A stretch of DNA of 64,000 bases, taken from assembly GCA_023146255.1 (NCBI GenBank), contig JAGLCJ010000012.1:95637-159636 (forward strand), in the 5' to 3' direction. The DNA comes from Alcanivoracaceae bacterium. GTDB taxonomy: Bacteria > Pseudomonadota > Gammaproteobacteria > Pseudomonadales > Alcanivoracaceae. Within the stretch, counting starts at the first letter, position 1. Every line of letters starts with the position of its first letter. The notes below the pieces were generated by a model. That model was given only the letters and a program-made list of their open reading frames with translations, was not told where the DNA came from and made no database searches. Made by a program: the position numbers and the translations under genes. Of this stretch, positions 35,596-44,921 are shown piece after piece.

Positions 35596-36984
35596 ATGAC
35601 CGATTCACAGCAGAACCAGCTTTGGGGTGGCCGCTTCACCGAGTCCACCGATGCCTTTGTCCAGGCCTTCACTGCCAGCGTCACCTTTGACAAGCGCATG
35701 TACGCTCAGGACATCCGCGGCTCCATTGCCCACGCCACCATGCTGGCCGAAGCCGGGGTGCTGACCGACGCCGAGCGCGACGCCATCATCGACGGCCTGA
35801 CCACCATCAAGGCTGAAATCGAGCGCGGCGAATTCGAGTGGTCGGTGGCCCTGGAAGATGTGCACATGAACATCGAGGCACGGCTGACCGACCGCATCGG
35901 CATCACCGGCAAGAAGTTGCACACCGGCCGTTCGCGTAACGATCAGGTGGCCACCGATATCCGCCTTTGGCTGCGCGACGAGATTGATTTTATCGACGGC
36001 GAAATGCAGCGCCTGATGCAGGGCTTCCTCGATCTCGCCGAACGCGAAGCCGCCACCATCATGCCCGGCTTCACCCACCTGCAGACCGCCCAGCCGGTAA
36101 CCTTTGGCCACCACCTGCTGGCCTGGTTTGAAATGCTGCGCCGCGATCGTGAGCGTCTGGCCGACTGCCGCAAGCGCGTTAACCGTATGCCGCTCGGCTC
36201 TGCCGCACTGGCCGGCACCACCTACCCGATCATTCGCGAACGCACCCGCGAGCTGCTCGGCTTCGACGAGGTCTGCTACAACTCGCTCGACGCCGTCAGT
36301 GATCGTGACTTCGCCATCGAATTCTGCGCGCTGGCCGCACTGTGCATGACCCATCTGTCGCGGATGAGCGAAGAACTGGTGCTGTGGACCAGCGCCCAAT
36401 TCCAGTTCATTAACCTGCCAGACCGTTTCTGCACCGGCAGCTCGATCATGCCGCAAAAGAAAAACCCGGACGTACCGGAACTGGTGCGCGGCAAGACCGG
36501 CCGCGTCAACGGCCACCTGATTGCCCTGCTGACGCTGATGAAGTCGCAGCCGCTGGCCTATAACAAGGACAATCAGGAAGACAAGGAACCGCTGTTCGAC
36601 GCCGCTGACACTTTGAAAGGCTGCCTGCGCGCCTTCGCCGACATGATCCCGGCGATCGAACCGAACCGCGAAATCATGCGCGAAGCCGCCCGCCGCGGCT
36701 TCGCCACCGCCACCGATCTGGCTGATTACCTGGTACGCAAGGGCATCGCCTTCCGCGACGCCCACGAAATCGTTGGCAAGGCAGTCGGCTACGGCGTCAG
36801 CTCGAAGAAGGATCTGGCCGACATGTCACTGAGCGAGCTGCGCCAGTTCAGCGACCAGATTGATGACGACGTGTTTGAAGTGCTGACCCTGGAAGGCTCG
36901 GTCAGCGCCCGCAACCACGTCGGCGGCACCGCGCCGGAACAGGTGCGCGCCGCCGTGGCGCGCTCCCGCGCTCTTATCAAATGA
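35596..36984 (+). CDS. argH: Argininosuccinate lyase
   Basis: ArgH cleaves argininosuccinate to arginine and fumarate, the last step of arginine synthesis. The 462-aa product carries the fumarase/aspartase superfamily signature GSSIMPQKKNPD with the catalytic serine loop, plus LHTGRSRNDQVATDIRLW and GFTHLQTAQPVTFGHHL. It is full length. It is followed by a 179-bp inverted-repeat element. Confidence 0.97.
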   Translation: MTDSQQNQLWGGRFTESTDAFVQAFTASVTFDKRMYAQDIRGSIAHATMLAEAGVLTDAERDAIIDGLTTIKAEIERGEFEWSVALEDVHMNIEARLTDRIGITGKKLHTGRSRNDQVATDIRLWLRDEIDFIDGEMQRLMQGFLDLAEREAATIMPGFTHLQTAQPVTFGHHLLAWFEMLRRDRERLADCRKRVNRMPLGSAALAGTTYPIIRERTRELLGFDEVCYNSLDAVSDRDFAIEFCALAALCMTHLSRMSEELVLWTSAQFQFINLPDRFCTGSSIMPQKKNPDVPELVRGKTGRVNGHLIALLTLMKSQPLAYNKDNQEDKEPLFDAADTLKGCLRAFADMIPAIEPNREIMREAARRGFATATDLADYLVRKGIAFRDAHEIVGKAVGYGVSSKKDLADMSLSELRQFSDQIDDDVFEVLTLEGSVSARNHVGGTAPEQVRAAVARSRALIK

Positions 36985-37018
36985 TTTTTTAACACGCCGA
37001 ATAGCACCGCAGCCCGAA

Positions 37019-37197
37019 GCAAGTCATGTCATTCGTCCTTGCGGGGACCTTCGGAGCCAGGGGTGAGGCAAGCGTGTCGCGAAGCACCGCTTCGCGCGCA
37101 GCCGAACGCCCGACAGGGCCGGACCCCGAAGGGGGCGGAGAAGAGCTACAGGGACGTACTCGTGCGTGTCCCCGGAAGGACGAATGACATGACTTGC
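37019..37197. repeat. 179-bp element bounded by 30-bp inverted repeats (MITE-like)
   Basis: The first 30 bases (37019-37048, starting GCAAGTCATGTCATTCGTCC) recur as the reverse complement at 37168-37197 with one mismatch. The interior is GC-rich, contains a short hairpin (GCGAAGCACCGCTTCGC) and encodes nothing convincing. The octamer GCACCGCA occurs on both sides (37004-37011 and 37199-37206), near but not exactly abutting the ends, and might be a target duplication. It fills most of the gap between argH and moaA. It could be a non-autonomous transposon or an extended palindromic repeat. Confidence 0.7.
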
Positions 37198-37229
37198 CGC
37201 ACCGCACCCTGCAGTTCAAATCAAGAAAA

Positions 37230-38213
37230 TCATCCACCTGTCATATTCATAAACCGAACCAACTGCTCCTCCGGCTCATGACTGAAATGATGCCGCTCCG
37301 GCTTGATCGCCATCGCCGCCACAATCGCCTCCCGCAACGGCTGATCATCCTCCGGAAACTCCCGCAGCAATGGCTTCAGATCAACGCTGTGCTCATTGCC
37401 AAGGCAGAGCAGCAAACGCCCCTCCACCGTCACCCGCACCCGATTGCACAAATGACAGAAGTTATGCGAGTGCGGCGAAATAAAACCGACCCGCCGCTTT
37501 GACCCCGCCACCTGCCAGTAGCGCGACGGCCCGGCAGTCACATCGGTAGCCGGCAGCAACTCGAACCGCGCCGCAATCAACTCACGCAATTCTGCCGAAG
37601 AGACAAACGCTTCGCCGCGGCTATGCTCGGCGATCTGCCCGAGCGGCATCTCCTCGATAAAAGCGATATCGCAATCATTGTGCAGGGCAAAGTCGACCAG
37701 CCCCGGCACTTCATCATCATTGCGACCACGCAGAATCACACTGTTCAGACGAATACGCTGGAAACCGGCTTCACGCGCCGCCTGAATACCATCAATCACA
37801 TCGGCAAGCTGGCCGGTGCGCGTCAGCGTGGCGAAGCGTTGTGGATCGAGACTGTCGAGGCTGATATTCAGACGACGCACGCCGGCATCACGCAGCGGCC
37901 GGGCAAACTGTCGCAAGCGTGCACCATTAGTGGTCAGGGTCAGCTCATCCAGACCGGGCAACGCACTGATGCCGGCGGCCAGCTGTTCAATGCCGCGACG
38001 CACCAGCGGCTCACCACCGGTCAACCGGATTCGCCGCACACCCAGTGCGACAAAAGCGGCGGCAACGCGCTGCAGCTCTTCCAGCGTCAGCACCTCGGCA
38101 CGGGGCAGAAACGTCATTTCCTCCGCCATGCAGTACACGCAGCGGAAATCACAACGATCGGTTACGGACAGCCGCAGGTAATCCACCGTGCGGCCAAATC
38201 TGTCAGTCAGCAT
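37230..38213 (-). CDS. moaA: GTP 3',8-cyclase
   Basis: MoaA is the radical-SAM enzyme that starts molybdenum-cofactor synthesis. The 327-aa protein has the N-terminal SAM cluster cysteines C21, C25 and C28 (CDFRCVYC), the TGGEPLVRRG segment, and the C-terminal cluster region with CHLCNRVRVTVEGRLLLC. It ends with the functional Gly-Gly tail (MTGG). No other moa gene is adjacent, so it stands alone here. It diverges from slyD. Confidence 0.96.
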   Translation of the reverse strand: MLTDRFGRTVDYLRLSVTDRCDFRCVYCMAEEMTFLPRAEVLTLEELQRVAAAFVALGVRRIRLTGGEPLVRRGIEQLAAGISALPGLDELTLTTNGARLRQFARPLRDAGVRRLNISLDSLDPQRFATLTRTGQLADVIDGIQAAREAGFQRIRLNSVILRGRNDDEVPGLVDFALHNDCDIAFIEEMPLGQIAEHSRGEAFVSSAELRELIAARFELLPATDVTAGPSRYWQVAGSKRRVGFISPHSHNFCHLCNRVRVTVEGRLLLCLGNEHSVDLKPLLREFPEDDQPLREAIVAAMAIKPERHHFSHEPEEQLVRFMNMTGG

Positions 38214-38345
38214 GACCAGAGTGTACCCCTGCCCGGTGGGTCAAAAACAGAAAAAGCGGCCTGTTCTGACCGGCTAAAGGTAGGCAGAACGGCGCCCGGC
38301 CGCTAGGATGGGCGACTCAAATCCATGACCGCACCAGAGACAGAC

Positions 38346-38831
38346 ATGCAAATTTCCCAAGATATGGTGGTATCCATCCACTACACCCTGACAGACAAGG
38401 CTGGCGAAACCATTGATTCGTCAGTTGAACACGGTGAGCCGCTGGCCTACCTGCACGGCCATGGCAACATCGTTCCGGGCCTGGAAAATGCCCTGACCGG
38501 CAAGACCATCGGCGACAAGTTTGACGTGTCGGTAGAGCCGGCTGAAGGCTATGGCGAACATTATGCCGAGCTGGTGCAGCAGGTTCCGCGTGAAGCCTTT
38601 GAGGGCGTTGAGCATCTGGAGCCGGGCATGCAGTTCCAGGCCGACACCGGCATGGGCCCGCGCCTGTTCACCATCACCGAAGTCAACGGCGACACCGTCA
38701 CCGTCGATGGCAACCATCCGCTGGCCGGTGAAGTACTGAACTTCGCCATCGAAGTGACCGCCGTGCGCGCCGCTTCGGAAGAAGAACTGTCGCACGGTCA
38801 TGTGCATGGCGAAGGCGGCCATCACCACTGA
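38346..38831 (+). CDS. slyD: FKBP-type peptidyl-prolyl isomerase, SlyD-like
   Basis: The 161-aa protein has an FKBP domain interrupted by an IF (insert-in-flap) domain, about residues 65-130, as in SlyD. The motifs VVSIHYTLTDKAGETIDSS and the FKBP loop HGHGNIVPGLENAL are clear. The tail is His-rich (HGHVHGEGGHHH), suited to nickel binding, though shorter than in E. coli SlyD. It catalyses proline isomerisation and may help metallate hydrogenase-like enzymes. The ATG at 38346 is preferred over 38325 by alignment to the family start and the GAGA just upstream. Confidence 0.9.
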   Translation: MQISQDMVVSIHYTLTDKAGETIDSSVEHGEPLAYLHGHGNIVPGLENALTGKTIGDKFDVSVEPAEGYGEHYAELVQQVPREAFEGVEHLEPGMQFQADTGMGPRLFTITEVNGDTVTVDGNHPLAGEVLNFAIEVTAVRAASEEELSHGHVHGEGGHHH

Positions 38832-38855
38832 TTGGTGGCGAGAGCGCAAAACAGA

Positions 38856-38880
38856 AACGGCCCGAAAGGGCCGTTTTTTT
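38856..38880 (+). terminator. Rho-independent terminator after slyD
   Basis: AACGGCCC-GAAA-GGGCCGTT followed by T-tract (TTTTTTT). It immediately abuts the palindromic repeat that begins at 38881. Confidence 0.92.
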
Positions 38881-38943
38881 GTAGGAGCCGTCGATCGACG
38901 GCGATAGCCCGACAAGCAATCGCGGCCGATCGGCCGCTCCTAC
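38881..38943. repeat. GTAGGAG...CTCCTAC palindromic repeat, copy 1
   Basis: The element starts GTAGGAGCCGTCGATCGACG and ends GGCCGATCGGCCGCTCCTAC, so its ends are inverted, with two internal stems (CCGTCGATCGACGG and CGGCCGATCGGCCG). Its right end supplies the TAG stop of the DUF4112 gene on the minus strand. It resembles REP/BIME-like elements seen in many gammaproteobacteria. Confidence 0.85.
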
Positions 38944-39419
38944 AGTGCGATCAAGCCAGCCAGCATCGCCACCAGCACCACGCCGAGCAGAACAATCACG
39001 CCCCACTCACGCTTCTGCACCGTTTGCTCCGGCACGATCTGCGTCTGTATCCAACCACGCAGCAGCGCGGTGTTGCGGGTATTGGCTTTCCAGTAAACGT
39101 CAAAGACGTCGCCCAGCACCGGAACGATGCCCACCAACGCCTCGATAATCATGTTACGGATCATCTTGCGCTTCAGCCGCGCCGGTGCACCAATCCGGTT
39201 TGCCTCGATCAGCACCGGCAACGACAGCAACAGGCCGATAAAATCACCAATGATCGGAATCATGCCGAGAATCGGATCAATACCGAAGCGAATGCCGGTC
39301 AGCGGAATGCTGAACTGCGAATCGGTCACTTTCGAATACTTGTCCAGCCGCGCCAGCGCCTGACGGTACTCGTGTTCCTGCTTGTCACTCAAGGTAGGTA
39401 TACCCCGCCAGACCTTCAC
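38940..39419 (-). CDS. DUF4112 membrane protein
   Basis: The 159-aa protein carries the DUF4112 core: FSIPLTGIRFGIDPILGMIPIIGDFIGLLLSLPVLIEA, LKRKMIRNMIIEALVGIVPVLGDVFD and a final transmembrane helix (VIVLLGVVLVAMLAGLIAL). Function is unknown. Its stop codon (TAG) is read from the right end of palindromic repeat copy 1. The GTG at 39419 overlaps the speA 3' end by 35 bp; a TTG at 39392 is an alternative, and the true start is uncertain. Confidence 0.85.
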   Translation of the reverse strand: MKVWRGIPTLSDKQEHEYRQALARLDKYSKVTDSQFSIPLTGIRFGIDPILGMIPIIGDFIGLLLSLPVLIEANRIGAPARLKRKMIRNMIIEALVGIVPVLGDVFDVYWKANTRNTALLRGWIQTQIVPEQTVQKREWGVIVLLGVVLVAMLAGLIAL

Positions 39420-41271
39420 TCATTTCCAGCAGGAACTGCTCACGTTCCTGCGCTGTAATCTCGGCACGCTCGCCATGGGCACGCAACGCAGCGAGCAGCT
39501 TGTCCGGATCGAAATTCACGTAGCGCAATACACTACTGACGGTATCGCCCTGAATGGCGTGATCGAGCTTGATCCGGCCCTGATCGTCAATCTCCACATC
39601 GACCGAGTCGGTATCACCAAACAGGTTGTGCAGATCACCGAGAATTTCCTGATACGCACCGACCATGAAAATGCCCAGCTCGGTATCGGCGCCTTCCGGC
39701 ATCGGCAGCGTGGTTTCCAGACCTTCGCCATCGACATACTGGTCAATACGGCCGTCCGAATCGCAGGTAATGTCCTGCAACACTGCCCGGCGGGTCGGCA
39801 TCCGGTCCAGTCCGGACAGCGGCAGAATCGGGAAAATCTGGTCAATGCCCCAGACATCCGGCACCGACTGGAATACCGAAAAATTGACAAACAGCTTGTC
39901 CGCCAGCTTTTCGTTCAACTCATCCAGCAGGGCACGCTGATGTTTGCGCGCCGCGTCGAGACGGCCGCGAATGGCAAGCTGGCAATTGATGTACAAACGC
40001 TCGGCGATGGCCCGCTCCGGCAGCGACAACTCGCCAAGCAGATAGCGCTGGTGCACATCCTGCCAGGCACCCAGCACCTCCTGATAGGTTTCCAGCAGAT
40101 TCGGGTTCGGCCCGCGCAGCGACTCGCTCAATTGCCAGAGCAACTGCACTTCACCGGCCGCAGAGGTTGGCGGCACCTCGATATTGCTCACCGACAGGGT
40201 TTCGCGATCAATCACGTTGGCCAGCAGCACCGCATGATGCGCGGTCAGCGCCCGGCCGGATTCGGAAATAATGTCCGGCTCCGGCAGCCCGCCGCGTTCA
40301 CACACTTCCTTCAGGGTCTGGACAATGTGCCAGGCGTAATCGGCCATGGCGTAGTTCATGGAACAGTAAGAGCGCGAACGGGTACCTTCGTAATCCACCC
40401 CCAGACCGCCACCCACATCCATGGTGTCGACCGCCGCGCCCAGCGCGCGCAGCTCCTGGTAATAGCGCGCCGCTTCGCGCATCCCGGCCTTGATGTCCTG
40501 GATATTGGCGACCTGCGAGCCAAGATGAAAATGCAGCATGCGCACGCAACCGAGCTTGCCTACGGCGCGACACACTTCCACCGCTTCAATCAGCTGTGCT
40601 GCCGACAGGCCGAACTTGGCTTTCTCGCCACCGGAGTTCTGCCAGTTGCCCTTGCTCACCGACATCAGCCGTACCCGCAGGCCGATGCGCGGTTCGACGC
40701 CCAGCGCAGCCGACTCTTCCAGAATCATGGCCAGTTCGGACAGCTTCTCGACGACGATATTGACCTTGAAACCAAGCTTCTCGCCCATCAGGGCGAGACG
40801 CACGTACTCGCGATCCTTGTAGCCGTTGCAGACGATGGTGCTGCCGGCGCCGTGCGACAGCGCCAGCACTGCCAGCAGCTCCGGCTTGGAACCGGCTTCC
40901 AGGCCCAGCACCTGATCGCCCTCGGCACCGCGCAGCAGTTCGGTGACCACCCGGCGCTGCTGATTGACCTTGATCGGATAGACCGGGGTATAGCCGCCCT
41001 GATAATCCTGGGCACTGATGGCACTGCGGAAAGCCCCGGCCAGCATCTTCACGCGGTGGCGCAAAATGCCGGCAAAGCGCACCAGCACCGGGCTGCGCAG
41101 GCCCTCGGCGCGGCAAGCGCTGAGCACATCCTCAAGTCGCACGGTCGGGCCGTCGTCGCTGCCGCACGGGCGTACCGTGACATGACCGTCGGCGTCGACA
41201 CCGAAATAGCCGTCACCCCAGCGGTCCACGTTGTAGATTCTCAGGGCGTCTGCGGTACTCCAGCTGCTCAT
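39385..41271 (-). CDS. speA: Biosynthetic arginine decarboxylase
   Basis: SpeA decarboxylates arginine to agmatine, feeding putrescine and spermidine synthesis. The 628-aa protein is of the PLP alanine-racemase-fold type, with the PLP lysine in PVYPIKVNQQ, the glycine-rich VDTMDVGGGLGVDYEG motif and the family opening (ADALRIYNVDRWGDGYFGV). It begins at the ATG at 41271 with GGAGG five bases upstream; the longer frame to 41319 is rejected for that reason. It is divergent from speE, and the two act in the same polyamine route. Confidence 0.95.
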   Translation of the reverse strand: MSSWSTADALRIYNVDRWGDGYFGVDADGHVTVRPCGSDDGPTVRLEDVLSACRAEGLRSPVLVRFAGILRHRVKMLAGAFRSAISAQDYQGGYTPVYPIKVNQQRRVVTELLRGAEGDQVLGLEAGSKPELLAVLALSHGAGSTIVCNGYKDREYVRLALMGEKLGFKVNIVVEKLSELAMILEESAALGVEPRIGLRVRLMSVSKGNWQNSGGEKAKFGLSAAQLIEAVEVCRAVGKLGCVRMLHFHLGSQVANIQDIKAGMREAARYYQELRALGAAVDTMDVGGGLGVDYEGTRSRSYCSMNYAMADYAWHIVQTLKEVCERGGLPEPDIISESGRALTAHHAVLLANVIDRETLSVSNIEVPPTSAAGEVQLLWQLSESLRGPNPNLLETYQEVLGAWQDVHQRYLLGELSLPERAIAERLYINCQLAIRGRLDAARKHQRALLDELNEKLADKLFVNFSVFQSVPDVWGIDQIFPILPLSGLDRMPTRRAVLQDITCDSDGRIDQYVDGEGLETTLPMPEGADTELGIFMVGAYQEILGDLHNLFGDTDSVDVEIDDQGRIKLDHAIQGDTVSSVLRYVNFDPDKLLAALRAHGERAEITAQEREQFLLEMSEGLAGYTYLE

Positions 41272-41322
41272 GGCACCTCCGTTTCGTGTGGCCGGCAGTA
41301 TAGACGGACTCCACCCCAACCT

Positions 41323-41401
41323 GTAGGAGCGGCTGATCAGCCGCGAAAGGTTTTTCTGCTACCAGTCCAGGCCGCAATCGCGGTAGATCGACCGCTCCTA
41401 C
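41323..41401. repeat. GTAGGAG...CTCCTAC palindromic repeat, copy 2
   Basis: The left arm GTAGGAGCGGCTGATCAGCC and right arm ending GTAGATCGACCGCTCCTAC flank a variable centre. This copy lies between speA and speE in their shared promoter region, unlike the other copies, which sit at gene ends. Confidence 0.8.
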
Positions 41402-41532
41402 GGAAATTGGCGTGTCTCTACAGAAGGTAAGGAATTGGTCACTTATTCAAGCTAGAATGCCGGCCGTTTATGCCCCCGCCTCCGGGGGACACGCACCGAC
41501 CCCGCCGGGGCACGCATACAGAGGTACCCTCC

Positions 41533-42384
41533 ATGACCGAATCACGCTGGTTTATTGAACATTTCGACTCCGCCGGTACCGCCTTCGGCCTGCGCCTGAA
41601 GAAAAAGATCGAACAGGTACAGACTGCCTACCAGCACATCGAAATGTGGGAAACCGACACCTTCGGCTACCTGATGACCATTGACGGCTGCACCATGGTC
41701 ACCAGCCGCGACAACTTCCTCTATCACGAGATGATGTCGCACCCGGCGCTGTTCGCCCATGCCAACCCGAAGCGCGTGGTCATTATCGGCGGCGGTGACT
41801 GCGGCACCCTGCGCGAAGTGCTGCGCCACCCGAATGTCGAGAAAGCCACCCAGATCGACATCGACGAGATGGTCACCCGCATGTCCGAGAAATATTTCCC
41901 GGAGCTGTGCGAATCCAACAACGACCCGCGCGCCGAGCTGCTGTTTATTGACGGCGTGAAGTGGATGCGTGAGTGCGAAGCCGGCAGTGTCGACGTCATC
42001 ATCGTTGACTCCACCGACCCGGTTGGTCCGGCGGAAGGCCTGTTCAAGGCCGATTTCTTCCGCGACTGCCACCGCGTGCTGCGCGACGGCGGCATCATTG
42101 TCCAGCAAAGCGAATCACCGCTGCTGCATACCGACACCATCATCAAGGACCTTCACGCCAACATGCGCGAAGCCGGTTTCACCAGCACCCAGACCCTGCC
42201 GTTCCCGCAGCCGGTTTACCCGAGCGGCTGGTGGAGCTGCACCATGGCTGGCAAGGGTTGTGATGTCGGCAGCTTCCGTCGTGACGCTTCGGCCGCGAAA
42301 ACCTTTGAAACCCAGTACTACACCGCTGGCATTCATGAAGGCGCGCTGCAGTTGCCACCGTTTATGAAGAAGGCGCTGGGCTGA
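41533..42384 (+). CDS. speE: Polyamine aminopropyltransferase (spermidine synthase)
   Basis: SpeE transfers an aminopropyl group from decarboxylated SAM to putrescine. The 283-aa product has the N-terminal beta domain (ESRWFIEHFDSAGTAFGL), the SAM-like motif VVIIGGGDCGTLREVLRH, and the catalytic aspartate segment IIVDSTDPVGPAEGLF. The ATG at 41533 has GAGG eight bases upstream; the longer open frame to 41470 lacks family similarity. It is convergent with the SDR gene, 8 nt apart. Confidence 0.96.
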   Translation: MTESRWFIEHFDSAGTAFGLRLKKKIEQVQTAYQHIEMWETDTFGYLMTIDGCTMVTSRDNFLYHEMMSHPALFAHANPKRVVIIGGGDCGTLREVLRHPNVEKATQIDIDEMVTRMSEKYFPELCESNNDPRAELLFIDGVKWMRECEAGSVDVIIVDSTDPVGPAEGLFKADFFRDCHRVLRDGGIIVQQSESPLLHTDTIIKDLHANMREAGFTSTQTLPFPQPVYPSGWWSCTMAGKGCDVGSFRRDASAAKTFETQYYTAGIHEGALQLPPFMKKALG

Positions 42385-42392
42385 CCACCGAG

Positions 42393-43208
42393 CTATTGTC
42401 CCGCTGCCTTCAATGCCTTGCGGTAAGTCGCTGCTGTCAGCGCAACCGAGAAGCCACGCGGGACAAAACGGGATAGAAACATCTGCAAACGGTTAAGCCT
42501 TCCCGGCACATGGAACCTCCGACGCGCTGCCATGGCACTCAGCCCCTCCGCGGCGCAGGAGGTTACATCCTGAAGGAACGGCGTATTCTCGAAGTAGCGC
42601 AGATCACTTTCATGTGCCATGGGCGTTGCAATACCGCCCGGTGAGAAGACAGTGATCGAGACCGGCTCGCCTCGCAGCTCCTCCGACAGACTCTGACCAA
42701 AATTTGTCAGGAACGCCTTGCTGCCGGCGTAGGCCGCCTGATACGGCACCGGCATTACCCCCGCCATGCTGCTCACCAACATGATCGCCCCATCTATGTC
42801 CTTGCCAGCAAAGTAGTGAACAAAATTATTCACCAGCCAGACAACGCCAATCAGATTGGTTTGCAGCAGGGTTTCAAAGCGCTCCCAGGAAAGATCCTGA
42901 TGCTTGCCGAAATGGGTAATGCCGGCGTTCAGCACAACAGCGTGAATTTCATGCTCTGACGTTGCCTTATGAAAAACACGTCGCACATCTTCAAGCCTGG
43001 ACAGGTCTGCAGCGATCACCTTGCAGTGGACACCATGAGCCTTTTCCAGTTTGGCTGCCAACTCGGACAGGCGCTCAGCTCGCCGGGCCACCAGGATCAG
43101 GTTGGCGCCATACTCTGCAGCAAGCTGAACCGCCATTTCCTCGCCAAGCCCGGAAGATGCCCCTGTTACCAGCACCCAGCGGCCGCGAAAACTCAATCTG
43201 TCTTTCAT
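42393..43208 (-). CDS. Short-chain dehydrogenase/reductase
   Basis: This 271-aa SDR has the NAD(P)-binding TGASSGLG motif (15-22), ARRAER after strand 2 (suggesting NADP preference), the LNAGI motif and the catalytic YAGSK tetrad with the upstream serine in LVSSMAG. The C-terminal region (PGRLNRLQMFLSRFVPRGF) resembles membrane-associated SDRs acting on lipids or retinol-type substrates, but the substrate is unknown. It lies 18 nt downstream of the FAD-linked oxidase and is probably in the same TetR-controlled operon. Confidence 0.88.
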   Translation of the reverse strand: MKDRLSFRGRWVLVTGASSGLGEEMAVQLAAEYGANLILVARRAERLSELAAKLEKAHGVHCKVIAADLSRLEDVRRVFHKATSEHEIHAVVLNAGITHFGKHQDLSWERFETLLQTNLIGVVWLVNNFVHYFAGKDIDGAIMLVSSMAGVMPVPYQAAYAGSKAFLTNFGQSLSEELRGEPVSITVFSPGGIATPMAHESDLRYFENTPFLQDVTSCAAEGLSAMAARRRFHVPGRLNRLQMFLSRFVPRGFSVALTAATYRKALKAAGQ

Positions 43209-43226
43209 TCCATTTCCTTCTGATAT

Positions 43227-44780
43227 CTAGCGCGGCCTGACCGAAATGCCCAGCCGGTCAGTGACCTTGCCATCGAAAGTGCCTTTATTGAAGCGGCGGA
43301 ACTGCGTGATCCAGTCATTCCACTTCGGATACAGCGCGCTCGCATCGGCGCTACTCTGCAGCAGCTTCAGATCCAGACCCCAATGCGGCCTTGCCGAAAA
43401 CTCATCGCGCATGGTGCGCTGGTAGGTTTTGAGCAAATCCTGCGCACCGACAGTGTCCGCCAGCATAATGACTTCCATAAACATGGAATTGCGGCCCTGC
43501 TGCATGGCAATAAAATTGTCCGTGCTTTTTACAAACCGAACCGCAATCGGGCCGGTGTGAGGAATGCCGCGAGCCAGCATCGATTCCGCCAGGCTGAATG
43601 AACGCTCAATGCCTGCCACGGTGTCACGAATATCAAAGGCAGCTTCAATCGCAATGGCGTCGGTATAGTTGACCACGCCAATGTTAAAGACCCGATAGGA
43701 AACGTTAGTAAAATCGTCGTCCTGCTGGGTATCCAGCGTGGTTTCGAGAATCGTCGGGGCCAGACTCGGGATAGTGCTGAGAATCCACGCCAGCGGTTTT
43801 TCAAACAGCGTAATCAATCCGGAAACAAACTCAGTGCCCGGCTGGCCGCGTTGAGACTGCGGCTGTTCCGGCAGCGGCGTATAGGAACGATAGCGCTCCG
43901 TCACCAGCACCGAGTGAGTGCCGTCAGCGGTGGCATACGGGCTGTATTGCAGCTCCCAATGCTCCGGCGATGGACGATCCGCATAAACCGGCTGGCCGGC
44001 AATCAGACGTTCAATGGCACCGCCGGGCGCTGACAGCTCTTCCCAGGTGGTCTTCCAGCGCTTCTCCCGCAACCAGAATTTGCGATCGGTTTTCAGCGTG
44101 ACCGCATACACCACGCCCATGGAACCAATGGCAACCCGCGCCGCGTTAAATGCGTCATCATCCTGAATCAGCTCAACCGCAATATTGCGGTTTTCTTCCA
44201 GGTAGCCCGGCCAGGTGGCGGGATTGGTAATGCCATTGGCCGGCTCGATCTGCATCATACGGCCGCGCTCACCGACAACCTGCAGGCTGACGATCTGGTC
44301 TGCCATCGGCCCGTATGCGAGACCGGAACCATGGGTGGCCGTCATCATCACACCGGCAATGGTCTGGCCGTCATAACCGCCCATGTTGATCAGTGCGCGG
44401 CCATTGGCATCAAGGAACGTGTTCAGATCCCTCACCCGGATGCCGCTCATTACCCGGGCCAGTGTCGGATCATTGGCGTTCTTCAGGCGATTGCGGTCCA
44501 GTGACAGCGGCTTGTTGAGCTTTTCCGGGGTAAACATGACATCCCGGGTAATCGCCACCTCGGAAGCCGAGTGGCCGGAACCGGTCATACGCACCCGTTT
44601 GCCGGCTCGGCTGGCCCGGCCGACATAGTCCACCAGCTGCGCAGCACTCTCGGGTTGCACCAGGTATTCGGGCTCAACCGACTCGGTCTTGGTCCAGTTT
44701 TCCCAGTAGCAGCCGGACAACAGCAACAGCAGGGACAGCGTGGCGCCGCGCGCCAGCAAGGCAGGAAGGGTTACGGTCAT
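43227..44780 (-). CDS. FAD-linked oxidase lipoprotein (cholesterol-oxidase/aldonolactone-oxidase type)
   Basis: The 517-aa protein has a lipoprotein signal with LLSGC (C24). It then shows an FAD_binding_4 domain with MTGSGHSAS, in which H70 is at the position of covalent histidyl-FAD in VAO-family oxidases, and the segment GGYDGQTIAGVMMTATHGSG. The C-terminal half resembles the D-arabinono-lactone-oxidase and bacterial type II cholesterol-oxidase domains. Such enzymes oxidise an alcohol with O2. Being a lipoprotein, it probably acts in the periplasm. Its gene is preceded by a perfect 9-bp-arm palindrome and a TetR gene, and followed by an SDR. Confidence 0.82.
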   Translation of the reverse strand: MTVTLPALLARGATLSLLLLLSGCYWENWTKTESVEPEYLVQPESAAQLVDYVGRASRAGKRVRMTGSGHSASEVAITRDVMFTPEKLNKPLSLDRNRLKNANDPTLARVMSGIRVRDLNTFLDANGRALINMGGYDGQTIAGVMMTATHGSGLAYGPMADQIVSLQVVGERGRMMQIEPANGITNPATWPGYLEENRNIAVELIQDDDAFNAARVAIGSMGVVYAVTLKTDRKFWLREKRWKTTWEELSAPGGAIERLIAGQPVYADRPSPEHWELQYSPYATADGTHSVLVTERYRSYTPLPEQPQSQRGQPGTEFVSGLITLFEKPLAWILSTIPSLAPTILETTLDTQQDDDFTNVSYRVFNIGVVNYTDAIAIEAAFDIRDTVAGIERSFSLAESMLARGIPHTGPIAVRFVKSTDNFIAMQQGRNSMFMEVIMLADTVGAQDLLKTYQRTMRDEFSARPHWGLDLKLLQSSADASALYPKWNDWITQFRRFNKGTFDGKVTDRLGISVRPR

Positions 44781-44861
44781 GGCATTCGTCCTGTGCCCGC
44801 GGACAGCGGGTCAATTGTTGTTATTACCGCGCCAGATCAGTGTCTGGGACACACCTGAAAC

Positions 44862-44882
44862 TAAGTAAGCGATGCTTACTTA
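44862..44882. promoter_or_regulatory. Probable TetR operator
   Basis: TAAGTAAGC-GAT-GCTTACTTA is a perfect inverted repeat with 9-bp arms, about 82 nt upstream of the FAD-oxidase start and 40 nt downstream of the TetR stop. Its size and symmetry fit TetR-family operators. Confidence 0.7.
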
Positions 44883-44921
44883 TGTCTCGGGAGAGGTAAA
44901 TAGGACGAAGGTACTAAAATC

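Noticed and set aside
37030..37240. Short open frames inside the inverted-repeat element
   Set aside because: They span the inverted ends, lack ribosome-binding sites and give basic, low-complexity peptides; the element looks non-coding.
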